Below the pieces are notes generated by a model. The model was not told the DNA's origin. It saw only the letters and a program-made list of their open reading frames with translations, and did no database searches. A program made the position numbers and the translations under genes. Positions 1 through 7,843 of a stretch of DNA of 64,000 nucleotides are shown one piece after another; positions within the stretch are counted from its first letter, which is position 1, and every line of letters begins with the position of its first letter. The stretch comes from an uncultured Collinsella sp. (GTDB lineage: Bacteria > Actinomycetota > Coriobacteriia > Coriobacteriales > Coriobacteriaceae), in assembly GCA_958348225.1 (NCBI GenBank), contig CATVYG010000007.1, positions 4,259 to 68,258 of the forward strand, written 5' to 3'.

Positions 1-35
1 GGTAAGCGCTCTGTTAACTCAAACGCATACATAGA

Positions 36-79
36 ACGGGCGTCCTTACGTTGCCCTAAAGCTCGGTAAAGACGCCCGT
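36..79 (-). terminator. hairpin downstream of the secreted-protein gene
   Basis: Nine-base arms (36-44 and 71-79, ACGGGCGTC and its complement) enclose a 26-base loop, 28 bases past the stop codon of the gene at 107-883. No good U-run follows on the minus strand, so termination is an inference from position. Confidence 0.4.
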
Positions 80-106
80 CCGTCAAATATCCGTGATGCA
101 GAAAAA

Positions 107-883
107 TTACCAGCCAGTGTAGTAATCGGTGGTTCCGGCAGCGCAGCCGGAGTCATAGACCTTGCACTCGCCCTTGGACCCGGTAAACGTGGAGCCCTGG
201 GCCTTATCGCCCGCGGCAACGACGTAGTAGCCATCGGAATCGCGCCAAAAGCCCTCGGCGTCCTGCGTCCATTCGCCCGTGCGGTGGTGATACAACACGT
301 TGCTGCTGTAATAAGTCTCGCGGCGGCCGTTATAGTTATTGACGCCGCTCGAGCGCGTCAGGCCCGAGCCGTTCGCGTAATACGCAGCAGACGCGTAAGA
401 CGAGCCGGAGCCGGCGTTGTAATACGAAGCCTGAACGGCCTCAGCGGCCTCGGCTTCGGCTGCGGCAGCCTCGAGCGCCTCGCGCTTGGCATCCTCTAGC
501 GTAGAGCGAAGCTCGTCGAGCTCGGTCGACTTGGCGTCGACCTCCCCCATCGTCAACAGGCTACTCGCGCCGTCGATGCAGCCCTGCAACACAGCGCGCT
601 CGTCATCGGTAGCATAGTCGCCATACATATTCATAATGATCTGAGCGCGCATCTCCAGGGAATCGCGCTTCGCCCCCATCGAGGCGTTCCACTCCTGCAT
701 AGAGCCGTAACCGTCACCGCGGTAGTCGACGGGCTGCACCAGCGTCGCCTCGGACGGCGTAGATCCGACCGTATCGGATAGTGTTGCCGCGTGGGCATCA
801 GTTGCGCCGACGCCCGCCAAAAGTGCCACGGTCAGAGCGGCGGAAAGGGCGGCGGCTTTCGGTTTTCGTGAATCGATCCTCAT
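107..883 (-). CDS. secreted protein with coiled coil and Cys-containing C-terminal domain
   Basis: 258 aa, family not recognised. Residues 1-32 form a Sec signal peptide: basic start, Ala/Leu/Val core, and a likely signal-peptidase I site after AHA. Residues about 40-105 are mixed polar sequence. Residues about 105-145 are very rich in Glu, Ala and Leu with heptad spacing, a probable coiled coil. A Gly/Ser/Tyr/Asn linker follows, then a C-terminal domain of about 75 aa rich in Tyr and Trp with two cysteines (GECKVYDSGC) and an aromatic end. The ATG at 883 is chosen because GGAGG stands 8 bases upstream and the signal peptide begins there; the frame stays open further upstream, but without signal-peptide character. 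The protein is probably cell-wall associated or released. It is transcribed alone, with metY ending 313 bases upstream on the same strand. Confidence 0.7.
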   Translation of the reverse strand: MRIDSRKPKAAALSAALTVALLAGVGATDAHAATLSDTVGSTPSEATLVQPVDYRGDGYGSMQEWNASMGAKRDSLEMRAQIIMNMYGDYATDDERAVLQGCIDGASSLLTMGEVDAKSTELDELRSTLEDAKREALEAAAAEAEAAEAVQASYYNAGSGSSYASAAYYANGSGLTRSSGVNNYNGRRETYYSSNVLYHHRTGEWTQDAEGFWRDSDGYYVVAAGDKAQGSTFTGSKGECKVYDSGCAAGTTDYYTGW

Positions 884-1094
884 GTAGCTGGAAACCTCCG
901 TAGTGTGTTTTTGCTGCGTTTGGGCTGCGTGTGATTCGATCGCGCTGCATAGTACCCCGAGCAAATCGCGACCTGCGGTTTTACTCAAAAGGCGCACGTC
1001 AATTGCGTAAAACTCACATCCTCTCAACAGGAGTTTTCCACAACTCAAATGCATAAATCGTATCAAAAACCCTGTTTTTGCACCCTCTCTATGC
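884..1094. other. intergenic region upstream of the secreted-protein gene
   Basis: About 210 bases between the metY terminator and the start at 883. It must hold the promoter of the secreted-protein gene, but no convincing -35/-10 pair was found (TACTAT at 950-955 on the minus strand is the best -10). The segment CAACTCAAATGCATA near 1041 resembles AACTCAAACGCATA near 16 at the left edge, hinting at a short dispersed motif. Confidence 0.35.
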
Positions 1095-1133
1095 AAAAAA
1101 GGCGCCTGTGCAACCATTGTTCGCACAGGCGCC
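1095..1133 (-). terminator. rho-independent terminator of metY
   Basis: Perfect 11-bp stem (GGCGCCTGTGC at 1101-1111 and its complement at 1123-1133), followed on the minus strand by six U. It lies 62 bases past the metY stop codon. Confidence 0.85.
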
Positions 1134-1195
1134 TTGAGCAGGCATTTTATGCAGTTATACCTATCGAGTCGCAAGGGGTCCTTGCACAAGTCGCC

Positions 1196-2506
1196 TTACT
1201 CGTCCAGCGCGGCGAAGGCCTGCTTCAGATCCCAAATGATATCCTCGGCGTTCTCGGTACCGATGGAAAGACGGATCGTGGAGGGCGTGATGTTCTGCTC
1301 GGCGAGCTCCTCGGCAGAGAGCTGGGAGTGCGTGGTGGTAGCCGGGTGCACGACGAGCGACTTGACGTCGGCCACGTTGGCGAGCAGCGAGAACACCTGC
1401 AGATGATCGATGAACTTCCAAGCTGCCTCCTGGCCACCCTTAATCTCAAAGGTAAAGATCGAGGCACCGCCACGGGGGAAGTACTTCTGATAGAGCTCGT
1501 GATCGGGGTGCTCAGGCAGGCTCGGGTGGTTCACCTTGGCGACGTGGCTGTCACCGGTCAGGAACTCAACGACCTTCTTGGTGTTCTCGACATGACGGTC
1601 AACGCGCAGCGACAGAGTCTCGGTGCCCTGGAGCAGGACCCAGGCGTTGAACGGGCTGATGCAGGCGCCCTCGTCACGCAGCAGGATAGCGCGGACATAG
1701 GTTGCGAAGGCAGCGGGACCGGCAGCCTCGGCAAACGAAACACCGTGGTAGGAGGGGTTGGGCTCAGCGATCTGGGCGTACTTTCCGCTCGCCTTCCAAT
1801 CGAAGTTACCGCCGTCGACGATCACACCGCCCAGCGAGGTGCCGTGGCCGCCGATGAACTTGGTTGCAGAGTGGACGACGATGTTGGCACCATGCTCCAG
1901 CGGACGGAACAGATACGGGGTGCCGAAGGTGTTGTCGACAACAACCGGCAGACCGTGCTTCTTGGCGACCTCGGAGGTGGCGTCAATGTTGGGGATGTCG
2001 GAGTTGGGGTTGCCGAGCGTCTCAAGGTAAATGACCGTGGTGTTGTCCTTGATGGCACCCTCGACCTCTTCCAGGTTATGGGCATCGACAAACGTGGTCT
2101 CGACACCAAACTGGGAGAGCGTATGCTCCAGCAGGTTGTAGGAACCACCGTAGATGGTCTTCTGAGCCACCACGTGGTCACCGGCCTGGGCAAGAGCCTG
2201 CAGGGTATAGGTGATAGCAGCAGCACCGGAGGCGACGGCAAGACCTGCCACGCCACCCTCGAGGGCGGCGATACGGTCCTCGAAGACGCCCTGGGTGGAG
2301 TTGGTCAGACGGCCGTAGATGTTACCGGCGTCGGCAAGACCAAAGCGGTCGGCGGCGTGTTGGGAGTTGCGGAACACATAGCTCGTGGTCTGGTAGATAG
2401 GCACGGCACGGGAGTCGGATGCAGGATCGGCGCTCTCCTGACCAACGTGCAGCTGCAGGGTATCGAAACCAAAGGTGTGCTCGGGGTTGTTGATGAACTG
2501 GCTCAT
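1196..2506 (-). CDS. metY: O-acetylhomoserine sulfhydrylase (MetY), PLP enzyme
   Basis: 436 aa, the usual length for the MetY branch of the Cys/Met-metabolism PLP family. It would make homocysteine from O-acetylhomoserine and sulfide in the cytoplasm. The pyridoxal-phosphate lysine is Lys216 in VVHSATKFIGGHG, and VASGAAAITYTLQAL, ETLGNPNSDIPNID and VVVDNTFGTPYL are family blocks. The ATG at 2506 is preceded by AAGGAG at good spacing; the frame is open 45 codons further up to another ATG at 2641, but that stretch is not family-like. It has its own promoter and terminator, so it is probably monocistronic, and it is divergent from a LysR regulator. Some members also use O-acetylserine (cysteine synthesis), so substrate choice is inferred. 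Confidence 0.92.
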   Translation of the reverse strand: MSQFINNPEHTFGFDTLQLHVGQESADPASDSRAVPIYQTTSYVFRNSQHAADRFGLADAGNIYGRLTNSTQGVFEDRIAALEGGVAGLAVASGAAAITYTLQALAQAGDHVVAQKTIYGGSYNLLEHTLSQFGVETTFVDAHNLEEVEGAIKDNTTVIYLETLGNPNSDIPNIDATSEVAKKHGLPVVVDNTFGTPYLFRPLEHGANIVVHSATKFIGGHGTSLGGVIVDGGNFDWKASGKYAQIAEPNPSYHGVSFAEAAGPAAFATYVRAILLRDEGACISPFNAWVLLQGTETLSLRVDRHVENTKKVVEFLTGDSHVAKVNHPSLPEHPDHELYQKYFPRGGASIFTFEIKGGQEAAWKFIDHLQVFSLLANVADVKSLVVHPATTTHSQLSAEELAEQNITPSTIRLSIGTENAEDIIWDLKQAFAALDE

Positions 2507-2589
2507 GATGATCTCCTTGATCAAATAAAAGTAAATAAATAAGAGAGAAGTAAGTCGCTGTCTCCTGATCACGCCGACGGGCGCAAACA

Positions 2590-2633
2590 GGAGCCCGGCA
2601 TTCGTCTTGGTAAGCAATTCATATGCGGGCTCC
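2590..2633 (-). promoter_or_regulatory. hairpin in the metY 5' leader
   Basis: The metY leader is about 175 bases long. Within it, 2590-2601 and 2623-2633 pair over 11 bases with one bulge (GGAGCCCG core), and the pairing covers the GGAG preceding the in-frame ATG at 2641. No SAM riboswitch or T-box core (such as the GGUGG-type T-box motif) was recognised. A regulatory role is only a suggestion. Confidence 0.35.
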
Positions 2634-2689
2634 TTTCGCATCCCGGTTCCGTGGTTGGCTTAATTACCTACCGCCTTTGTGTGTTTTGA

Positions 2690-2718
2690 ATAGTACGGAC
2701 ATTGTTTCCCTCGGTCAA
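2690..2718 (-). promoter_or_regulatory. sigma-70-type promoter of metY
   Basis: On the minus strand, TTGACC (2713-2718), a 17-base spacer, then TACTAT (2690-2695). Very close to consensus; transcription would start near 2683, giving a leader of about 175 bases. Confidence 0.7.
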
Positions 2719-2779
2719 TCACTTAAAAGCGCTAACCTGTTATCGGTTTTATAGATAGCTATCGAAAGGACGGGCGCCG
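2719..2779. promoter_or_regulatory. metY/lysR divergent control region
   Basis: The 61 bases between the metY promoter and the LysR start contain two palindromes: TAAC-CT-GTTA (about 2733-2742) and GATAGCTATC (2754-2763). Both are candidates for binding by the divergent LysR protein, as is typical for this family, but neither is a perfect T-N11-A box. Confidence 0.35.
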
Positions 2780-3682
2780 ATGACCCTCCAGCAGCTTCGC
2801 TTTTTGATCGCCGTGGCAGAGTCCGGCTCAATCAACGCCGCAGCTCAGCGCCTCTATACCGCTCAGTCCAACATCTCAAACGCCGTCAAAAGCCTGGAAC
2901 AGGAACTTCATATCGAAATCTTTACGCGCTCTTGCCGCGGTGTTGCACTCACCAACGACGGCACCGAGCTTTTGGGTTATGCACGCCAGGTCGTAGAGCA
3001 GGCCGATATGCTCGAGGCGCGCTACGAGGACGGCGGCACCCCGCAAGCCCGCCTTGCTATCTCGGCCCAACACTACGCCTTTTCGGTCGAGGCCTTTGTC
3101 AACGTGGTCGAGCGCTGCCGCGACAGCAAGTTCGAGTTCATCATGCGCGAGACCACCACAGCGCAGATCATCGACGACGTGCGCGCGTTTCGCAGCGACA
3201 TCGGCATCCTCTATCTGGACGACTTTAATACCCGTGTCTTGCAGAAGGCCTTTACCGATGCCCGAGCGAGCTTTCATCCCCTCTTTGATGCGAAAGTCCA
3301 CGTGTTCGTTAGCGAGCGTCACCCGCTCGCACGCCGCCCTCAGCTGTCCCTTGCCGACCTCACGCCCTATACGCGCTACAGCTTTGAGCAGGGAACCTCG
3401 AACTCCTTCTATTACGCCGAGGAACCTTTTAGCTATATCCCTTGCGACCGCAACATACGAATCTCGGACCGTGGAACACTTACCAACTTACTTATCACGT
3501 CGAACGGTTACACCCTGTCGACCGGTGTCCTCTCCAATGAAATGCAATGGGGTATGGCATCGATCCCGTTAGCAGACGCCCCAACGATGCACGTAGGCTA
3601 TATCATGCACGACGAGCGCAAGCCCTCTCCCCTCTTGCAGCAATACCTCGACGAACTTAACCGCATCATCCATGCCAACTAA
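2780..3682 (+). CDS. LysR-family transcriptional regulator
   Basis: 300 aa, standard LysR length. Residues 1-60 are the winged helix-turn-helix (TLQQLRFLIAVAESGSINAA, then AQSNISNAVKSLEQELHIEIFTR). Residues about 90-295 form the co-inducer domain. It starts at an ATG preceded by GAAAGGA. The divergent arrangement with metY suggests it controls sulfur-amino-acid synthesis, as CysB, MetR and CmbR do, probably also repressing itself. The inducer cannot be read from the sequence. No downstream partner: rnhA starts 99 bases later with its own ribosome site. Confidence 0.85.
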   Translation: MTLQQLRFLIAVAESGSINAAAQRLYTAQSNISNAVKSLEQELHIEIFTRSCRGVALTNDGTELLGYARQVVEQADMLEARYEDGGTPQARLAISAQHYAFSVEAFVNVVERCRDSKFEFIMRETTTAQIIDDVRAFRSDIGILYLDDFNTRVLQKAFTDARASFHPLFDAKVHVFVSERHPLARRPQLSLADLTPYTRYSFEQGTSNSFYYAEEPFSYIPCDRNIRISDRGTLTNLLITSNGYTLSTGVLSNEMQWGMASIPLADAPTMHVGYIMHDERKPSPLLQQYLDELNRIIHAN

Positions 3683-3781
3683 CTGTCAGAAGACGGGGTA
3701 GAAATCGTAGATTGCTAGCCCCCGGCGGGCATGGCGCTACAATGGTCACTCACACGAAACGTACCCAATGAAAGGAAGCCC

Positions 3782-4267
3782 GTGAAGGTCATCATCTATA
3801 CCGACGGCTCGGCCCGATCAAATCCGGGACGCGGCGGCTACGGCGCCGTGCTCAAATACACCAACCCCGCCGGCAAGACCTTCACCTCCGAGCTTTCGCG
3901 CGGTTACGCCAAGACCACCAACAACCGCATGGAGCTCATGGCGGTCATCGTGGCGCTCGAGGCACTCAACCGCCCCTGCGACGTCGAAGTCCATTCCGAT
4001 TCGCAGTACGTCGTCAACGCCTTCAACAAGCACTGGATTGACGGATGGAAAAAACGCGGATGGAAAACCGCCAACAAGCAGCCCGTCAAGAACCGCGACC
4101 TGTGGGAGCGCCTGCTCGCCGCCAAGAGCAAGCACAAGGTTGAGTTCATCTGGGTTAAGGGTCACGCCGGTCACGAGCTCAACGAGCGCTGCGATGAGCT
4201 CGCCACCACGGCGGCCGACGGCAGCAACCTCGATATCGACACCGGCTTCAACGAGAGCGACCTGTAA
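3782..4267 (+). CDS. rnhA: ribonuclease HI
   Basis: 161 aa, normal for bacterial RNase HI, which cuts the RNA strand of RNA-DNA hybrids (R-loops, lagging-strand primers). The four metal ligands are visible: Asp8 (YTDGSA), Glu51 (TNNRMELMA), Asp73 (HSDSQ) and Asp138 (NERCDELA); the flexible-loop His is in KGHAGHE. The GTG at 3782 is chosen because the domain begins right there (VKVIIYTDGS) and AAAGGA lies 8 bases upstream; the frame is open back to 3731 but that part is not family-like. A TACAAT at 3738-3743 may be the -10 element. Confidence 0.93.
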   Translation: MKVIIYTDGSARSNPGRGGYGAVLKYTNPAGKTFTSELSRGYAKTTNNRMELMAVIVALEALNRPCDVEVHSDSQYVVNAFNKHWIDGWKKRGWKTANKQPVKNRDLWERLLAAKSKHKVEFIWVKGHAGHELNERCDELATTAADGSNLDIDTGFNESDL

Positions 4268-4340
4268 TAGCGTTTTCGCGCAGCTTTATATCCCCACGCG
4301 CTACACTCATCCTGTAGACCAAACAACGCAAGGGGGACGT

Positions 4341-5447
4341 ATGCTGCGCATCGCGACCATCGGCACATCCATGATTACCGACGACTTTATCCAGGTCGTC
4401 AACGCCAACGACCAAGCCGCGTTTGTGGGCACGCTCTCGCGCAATGCAGATCGCGGTGCTGCCTTTACCGCCGAGCGCGGCGGCGAGCGTAACTTCACCG
4501 CACTTGACGAGCTTGCGTCCGCCGACGACGTCGACGCCGTCTACATCGGCAGCCCCAATGCGCTCCACTACGAGCAGGCGCTCGCCTGTATCGCCGGCGG
4601 CAAGCACGTCATCGTCGAGAAGCCCTTCTGCGCAACCGAAGCGCAGGCGCTGGAAGTCTTCCGCGCTGCCGAGGCAGCAGGTGTCGTAGCCCTCGAGGCC
4701 ATGCGCCCCCTCCACGATCCCGCCTTCCACGCCATCGAGGACGCCCTGGGCGAGATCGTCCCCATCCGCCGCGCCTCATTGCGCTTTGGCAAATATTCCT
4801 CGCGCTACAACGAGATTCTCGCGGGACGCGCCACCAATATCTTCGACTGCAACATGGCATCGGGTTCCCTCATGGATATTGGCGTCTACACCGTCGAGCC
4901 CATGGTCGAGATTTTCGGCATGCCCTCCGGCCTTACGAGCATGACTACTCTGCTCGACCCCACCACGCGACAGCTCACGCACGGCCCCATCGACGGCTGC
5001 GGTTCCATCCTCGCCAGCTACGGCGGTGGCCGTATCTCCGTCGAGCTCGCGCACTCCAAAATTACGAATGACCTGCTGCCCTCGCAGATCGAAGGCGAGC
5101 GTGGCACTATCCAGATCGACCATCTGTCCACGCCCCGCAACGTCCGCATCGACTATCGCGGCGATGTCGTACGCGGCTCGGCGACCGAGGCACCACGCGA
5201 ACAGGGCGACAACAGCCTCGTGCTCGACCTACCCAAATCGAGCAACACTATGGAATACGAACTCACAGACTTTATCACCGCCATCGGCGGCATCGATAAC
5301 GTTAAGGAAGAGATTTGGGAGACCCCGGCGGGACGCCACGAGCTTGGCCACTACCGCGATGTCACGCTCGTGTCGCTGCGTATCATGGATGCCGTGCGAC
5401 AGCAGGCGGGTATCGCCTTCCCCGCTGACTCTAACAAGCAGGCATAG
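4341..5447 (+). CDS. Gfo/Idh/MocA-family NAD(P)-dependent oxidoreductase
   Basis: 368 aa. The N-terminal Rossmann fold (residues 1-120) starts MLRIATIGTS and holds the family EKP motif at 93-95 (VIVEKPFCAT); the C-terminal domain (about 130-340) is the usual alpha/beta sheet that binds a sugar or cyclitol. The substrate cannot be told from sequence. The start is an ATG with AGGGGGA upstream. The acylphosphatase start follows the stop by 2 bases, so the two are probably co-transcribed. Confidence 0.85.
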   Translation: MLRIATIGTSMITDDFIQVVNANDQAAFVGTLSRNADRGAAFTAERGGERNFTALDELASADDVDAVYIGSPNALHYEQALACIAGGKHVIVEKPFCATEAQALEVFRAAEAAGVVALEAMRPLHDPAFHAIEDALGEIVPIRRASLRFGKYSSRYNEILAGRATNIFDCNMASGSLMDIGVYTVEPMVEIFGMPSGLTSMTTLLDPTTRQLTHGPIDGCGSILASYGGGRISVELAHSKITNDLLPSQIEGERGTIQIDHLSTPRNVRIDYRGDVVRGSATEAPREQGDNSLVLDLPKSSNTMEYELTDFITAIGGIDNVKEEIWETPAGRHELGHYRDVTLVSLRIMDAVRQQAGIAFPADSNKQA

Positions 5448-5449
5448 CG

Positions 5450-5860
5450 ATGGGTTTTTTCGACAAGCTTTTCTCGGGCGTCACCGGCGGCAGCCGCGAA
5501 CCCCAAAAGCCCTCTGGCGTCGAGCTTGAGCTGCGCCGTAGGCTCACCGTGCTCGCAAGCGACGAGGCCACTCAAGACGCCCCGCAGCGCTATTTCCTGC
5601 GGTGGGAGGGGCAGGTCCAGGGCGTCGGTTTCCGCTTCACCAACACCAACCTCGCACAGGCGCGCTCCCTCACCGGCTGGGTGCGTAACATGGAAGACGG
5701 CTCAGTCGAGATGGAGATACAGGGAGCTCCGGCAAACATCCTATCTCATCTCGAGACGCTTCATGCCTCCTACGAGCGCATGGGAACGCGTTTTCGCCTC
5801 GTAGACGCCCAGGCCCGAGCCCCACTTGCCAATGAAGACGGTTTCACTCCTCATTATTAG
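5450..5860 (+). CDS. acyP: acylphosphatase with N-terminal extension
   Basis: 136 aa; the acylphosphatase domain is about residues 46-130 and hydrolyses acyl phosphates such as acetyl phosphate or 1,3-bisphosphoglycerate. The signature GQVQGVGFRFT gives catalytic Arg62, and GWVRNMEDGSVE gives Asn80. Single-domain family members are about 90 aa, so the first 45 residues (MGFFDKLFSGVTGG..., then a charged stretch) are an added segment of unknown use. The gene starts 2 bases after the dehydrogenase stop and only a weak AGG precedes it, which suggests translational coupling. Confidence 0.85.
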   Translation: MGFFDKLFSGVTGGSREPQKPSGVELELRRRLTVLASDEATQDAPQRYFLRWEGQVQGVGFRFTNTNLAQARSLTGWVRNMEDGSVEMEIQGAPANILSHLETLHASYERMGTRFRLVDAQARAPLANEDGFTPHY

Positions 5861-5921
5861 TATTGTGTGCTAAATACGGTATCATTTACCTACGACCGTT
5901 GATAGAAAAGAGGCGAGGCGC

Positions 5922-6302
5922 ATGGCGGTGCAAAGAAGGAATACCAAGCAGCGAAAGCTGGTTCTTGACGCCGTACGCCAAAGCTATAACCATCCCACCG
6001 CCGACGAAATCTACAACGTCGTGCGCGCGCAGGATGACAAAATCAGCCGCGGTACGGTCTACCGCAATCTCAATCTCTTGGCCGACGCCGGCGAGATCCT
6101 CTCCATCAAGACACCGGGCGGCAGTCGCTTCGATCGCACCATCGAGCCGCACGCGCATATCATCTGCACCTCGTGCAGCCGCGTCATCGACGTACCGCTC
6201 CCCTTCGATGCCCAGCTCGACGCCAAAGCGTCCGAGCAAATCGGCTGGCACGTCACGTCGCACTACACCATCTTCGAGGGTCTCTGCCCCGACTGCCGAT
6301 AG
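5922..6302 (+). CDS. Fur-family metalloregulator (PerR/Fur/Zur type)
   Basis: 126 aa, slightly short for the family. The winged-helix DNA-binding domain is residues 1-75, with the family block ISRGTVYRNLNLLADAGEI. Residues 76-126 form the dimerisation and metal domain. The structural zinc site is intact (Cys82-X2-Cys85 and Cys122-X2-Cys125), and PHAHI supplies the regulatory His. Whether it senses Fe, Zn, Mn or peroxide cannot be decided; the short C-terminus and the anaerobic setting slightly favour PerR. The intergenic TTAGTATTGTGTGCTAA (about 5856-5872) is a loose inverted repeat that could be an autoregulatory box. Confidence 0.85.
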   Translation: MAVQRRNTKQRKLVLDAVRQSYNHPTADEIYNVVRAQDDKISRGTVYRNLNLLADAGEILSIKTPGGSRFDRTIEPHAHIICTSCSRVIDVPLPFDAQLDAKASEQIGWHVTSHYTIFEGLCPDCR

Positions 6303-6379
6303 ATGTTTGGGACATGCCTTAAAATCCACCTTTCCGCACTCTGCAGCAAAAAGTAGATTTCTAGACATGTCCCAAATGT
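6303..6379. repeat. intergenic inverted repeat with GGGACATG arms
   Basis: Arms of 16 bases at 6301-6316 and 6366-6381 differ at two positions; the central TTTGGGACATG/CATGTCCCAAA part (6306-6316, 6366-6376) is perfect. It fills the space between two convergent genes and could terminate both, but neither side has a strong U-run. Confidence 0.55.
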
Positions 6380-7177
6380 CTACTCAGCAAGTAGACGACG
6401 CAGCTCTTCTTCGACCGTGCGCACGTAGCGGACGCGGTCGTTGATGCCACGCATAGAGGGATTGCAGCTCTCCATCAGATAGGGATGGCCCACGACGTTA
6501 AGCATGTCGCGATCGTTCTCATTGTCGCCAAACGCCATCATCTCATCGGGCGAAATACCCAGGGCACGACCGTAATCGGCAAGCGCGGAGCCCTTGCCCG
6601 AACCGAAACCGATAAAGTCCGTCCATTCGGTTCCCGACGTCATCACGTCGACACGGTCGCTGAAGAGGCGCTCAAAATGCTCCAGCGCCGCCGGCTGATC
6701 AACCTCGGGCGTCTGGAAGGCAATCTTAATGACGTCCTCGTCGATGTCCTCGGGACGGTCGACCACCGCCACATCGCAGTGGACCTCATAGCGCAAATGG
6801 TCGACGAACGCATCATTGCCGCTCATGGTGTAGAGGTGCCCCTCGCACGAAAGGGTCACGTCGGCATGGGGATACGCAACCACGGCATTCGCGATATCCA
6901 TAGCAAGGCTGCGCTCCATGGAACGCTTGACAACGGCACGTCCCTCGCTCATCACCAGGGCTCCGTTTTCGCATACATATGCGAGCTCATCGGCCACCGG
7001 GGCAAACAGGTGGCGCAAGCTCGCATATTGACGGCCGCTCGCCGGCATAAACACGATACCGCGACGATGCAGCTCGTCGATAAGCTCAAAGGCCTCGGAA
7101 CGCGGCTCGCGCTCCCCCGGATGCAGCAAAGTGCCGTCCAAATCGCATGCAATCAGCTTGATTCCCTCAAGACCCAT
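6380..7177 (-). CDS. Cof-type HAD-family phosphatase
   Basis: 265 aa. Motif I is DLDGTLL with nucleophile Asp12 and acid/base Asp14; motif II is MPASGR; the last motif is MMAFGDNENDRDML, preceded by GSGKGSAL with the motif III lysine region. The long insert between them is the C2 cap of the Cof/YbjI subgroup, which dephosphorylates sugar phosphates, pyridoxal phosphate and similar small molecules; the substrate here is unknown. The ATG at 7177 has GGGGGAAAG just upstream and puts motif I near the N-terminus as usual. Confidence 0.88.
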   Translation of the reverse strand: MGLEGIKLIACDLDGTLLHPGEREPRSEAFELIDELHRRGIVFMPASGRQYASLRHLFAPVADELAYVCENGALVMSEGRAVVKRSMERSLAMDIANAVVAYPHADVTLSCEGHLYTMSGNDAFVDHLRYEVHCDVAVVDRPEDIDEDVIKIAFQTPEVDQPAALEHFERLFSDRVDVMTSGTEWTDFIGFGSGKGSALADYGRALGISPDEMMAFGDNENDRDMLNVVGHPYLMESCNPSMRGINDRVRYVRTVEEELRRLLAE

Positions 7178-7261
7178 ATGCTTTCCCCCAAAGCACCTCA
7201 TCAACAGCAAGACGGACTTTGATTGGTCGCCCCTCAAAGCCCGTCTTGCGCATACGTGCGC

Positions 7262-7840
7262 TTAGCCGCGCGTCTTTTTTACGATGGTAAAGTCGGGAGC
7301 CATGCTCACGACGACCTCCGCCGCACTCGACGCAAAGCGTCGGCTGGCATCGAGCTCGCGCGTGACCACCGAGAGCCGAACACCCTCGACACCCCGGAGC
7401 ATGCGGCCCAAAACAGGCTGCACCGGCGTATACATGCGCACGATATGCTCGTCCGAGTCGCCCCGGAAGAGCGGCGCATGCATGTTGCCGATCTCCCAGC
7501 ACGCATGCGCGAGTGCAATCGGATCCATGCGGTCGACTTCGACCAAATAAACCTCGGCGCTGCGCAGGCGCACAATAACCGCCACAGGCACCACGCCCGA
7601 ACGGTCAATGGCGAGCACGTCGCCGTCGGCGAGACGTTCTCCGCCAGCGCCATCCAGCCGAACATCGACCGTGCGCCCTAGCTCCGTTACGCCCGCAAAT
7701 GTGCGGGCATCGGCCTGGTCCCAATCGAGCAGCAGCTCGTCAACCTCAAAGATGCCGCCCAGCTCCCGGCGAAGCAGGAGTTCATAGGACGGGTCGTTGA
7801 GATTTCCCAAGCATGTCGTCGAAACCAAGCGTTCAGGCAT
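7262..7840 (-). CDS. ureE: UreE-like nickel metallochaperone (no urease nearby)
   Basis: 192 aa. It matches the urease accessory protein UreE in order: LGNLNDPSYELLLRRE near the N-terminus, VDELLLDWDQADARTFAGVTELGR and LADGDVLAIDR in the peptide-binding domain, and WEIGNMHAPLFRGD in the metal-binding domain, where the His of GNxH is the dimer-interface nickel ligand. It lacks the His-rich tail of some UreEs and ends in KKTRG. The start codon is 3 bases from the stop of the SlyD-type gene, with GAGGG inside that gene's end, so the two are translationally coupled. Neighbouring genes include no ureABC, ureF, ureG or ureD. It may deliver Ni to another enzyme such as hydrogenase. Confidence 0.72.
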   Translation of the reverse strand: MPERLVSTTCLGNLNDPSYELLLRRELGGIFEVDELLLDWDQADARTFAGVTELGRTVDVRLDGAGGERLADGDVLAIDRSGVVPVAVIVRLRSAEVYLVEVDRMDPIALAHACWEIGNMHAPLFRGDSDEHIVRMYTPVQPVLGRMLRGVEGVRLSVVTRELDASRRFASSAAEVVVSMAPDFTIVKKTRG

Positions 7841-7843
7841 ACT

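Noticed and set aside
2507..2720. A SAM riboswitch or T-box upstream of metY
   Set aside because: No SAM-I, SAM-II or SAM-IV core and no T-box antiterminator motif could be found by eye; only a simple hairpin is present.
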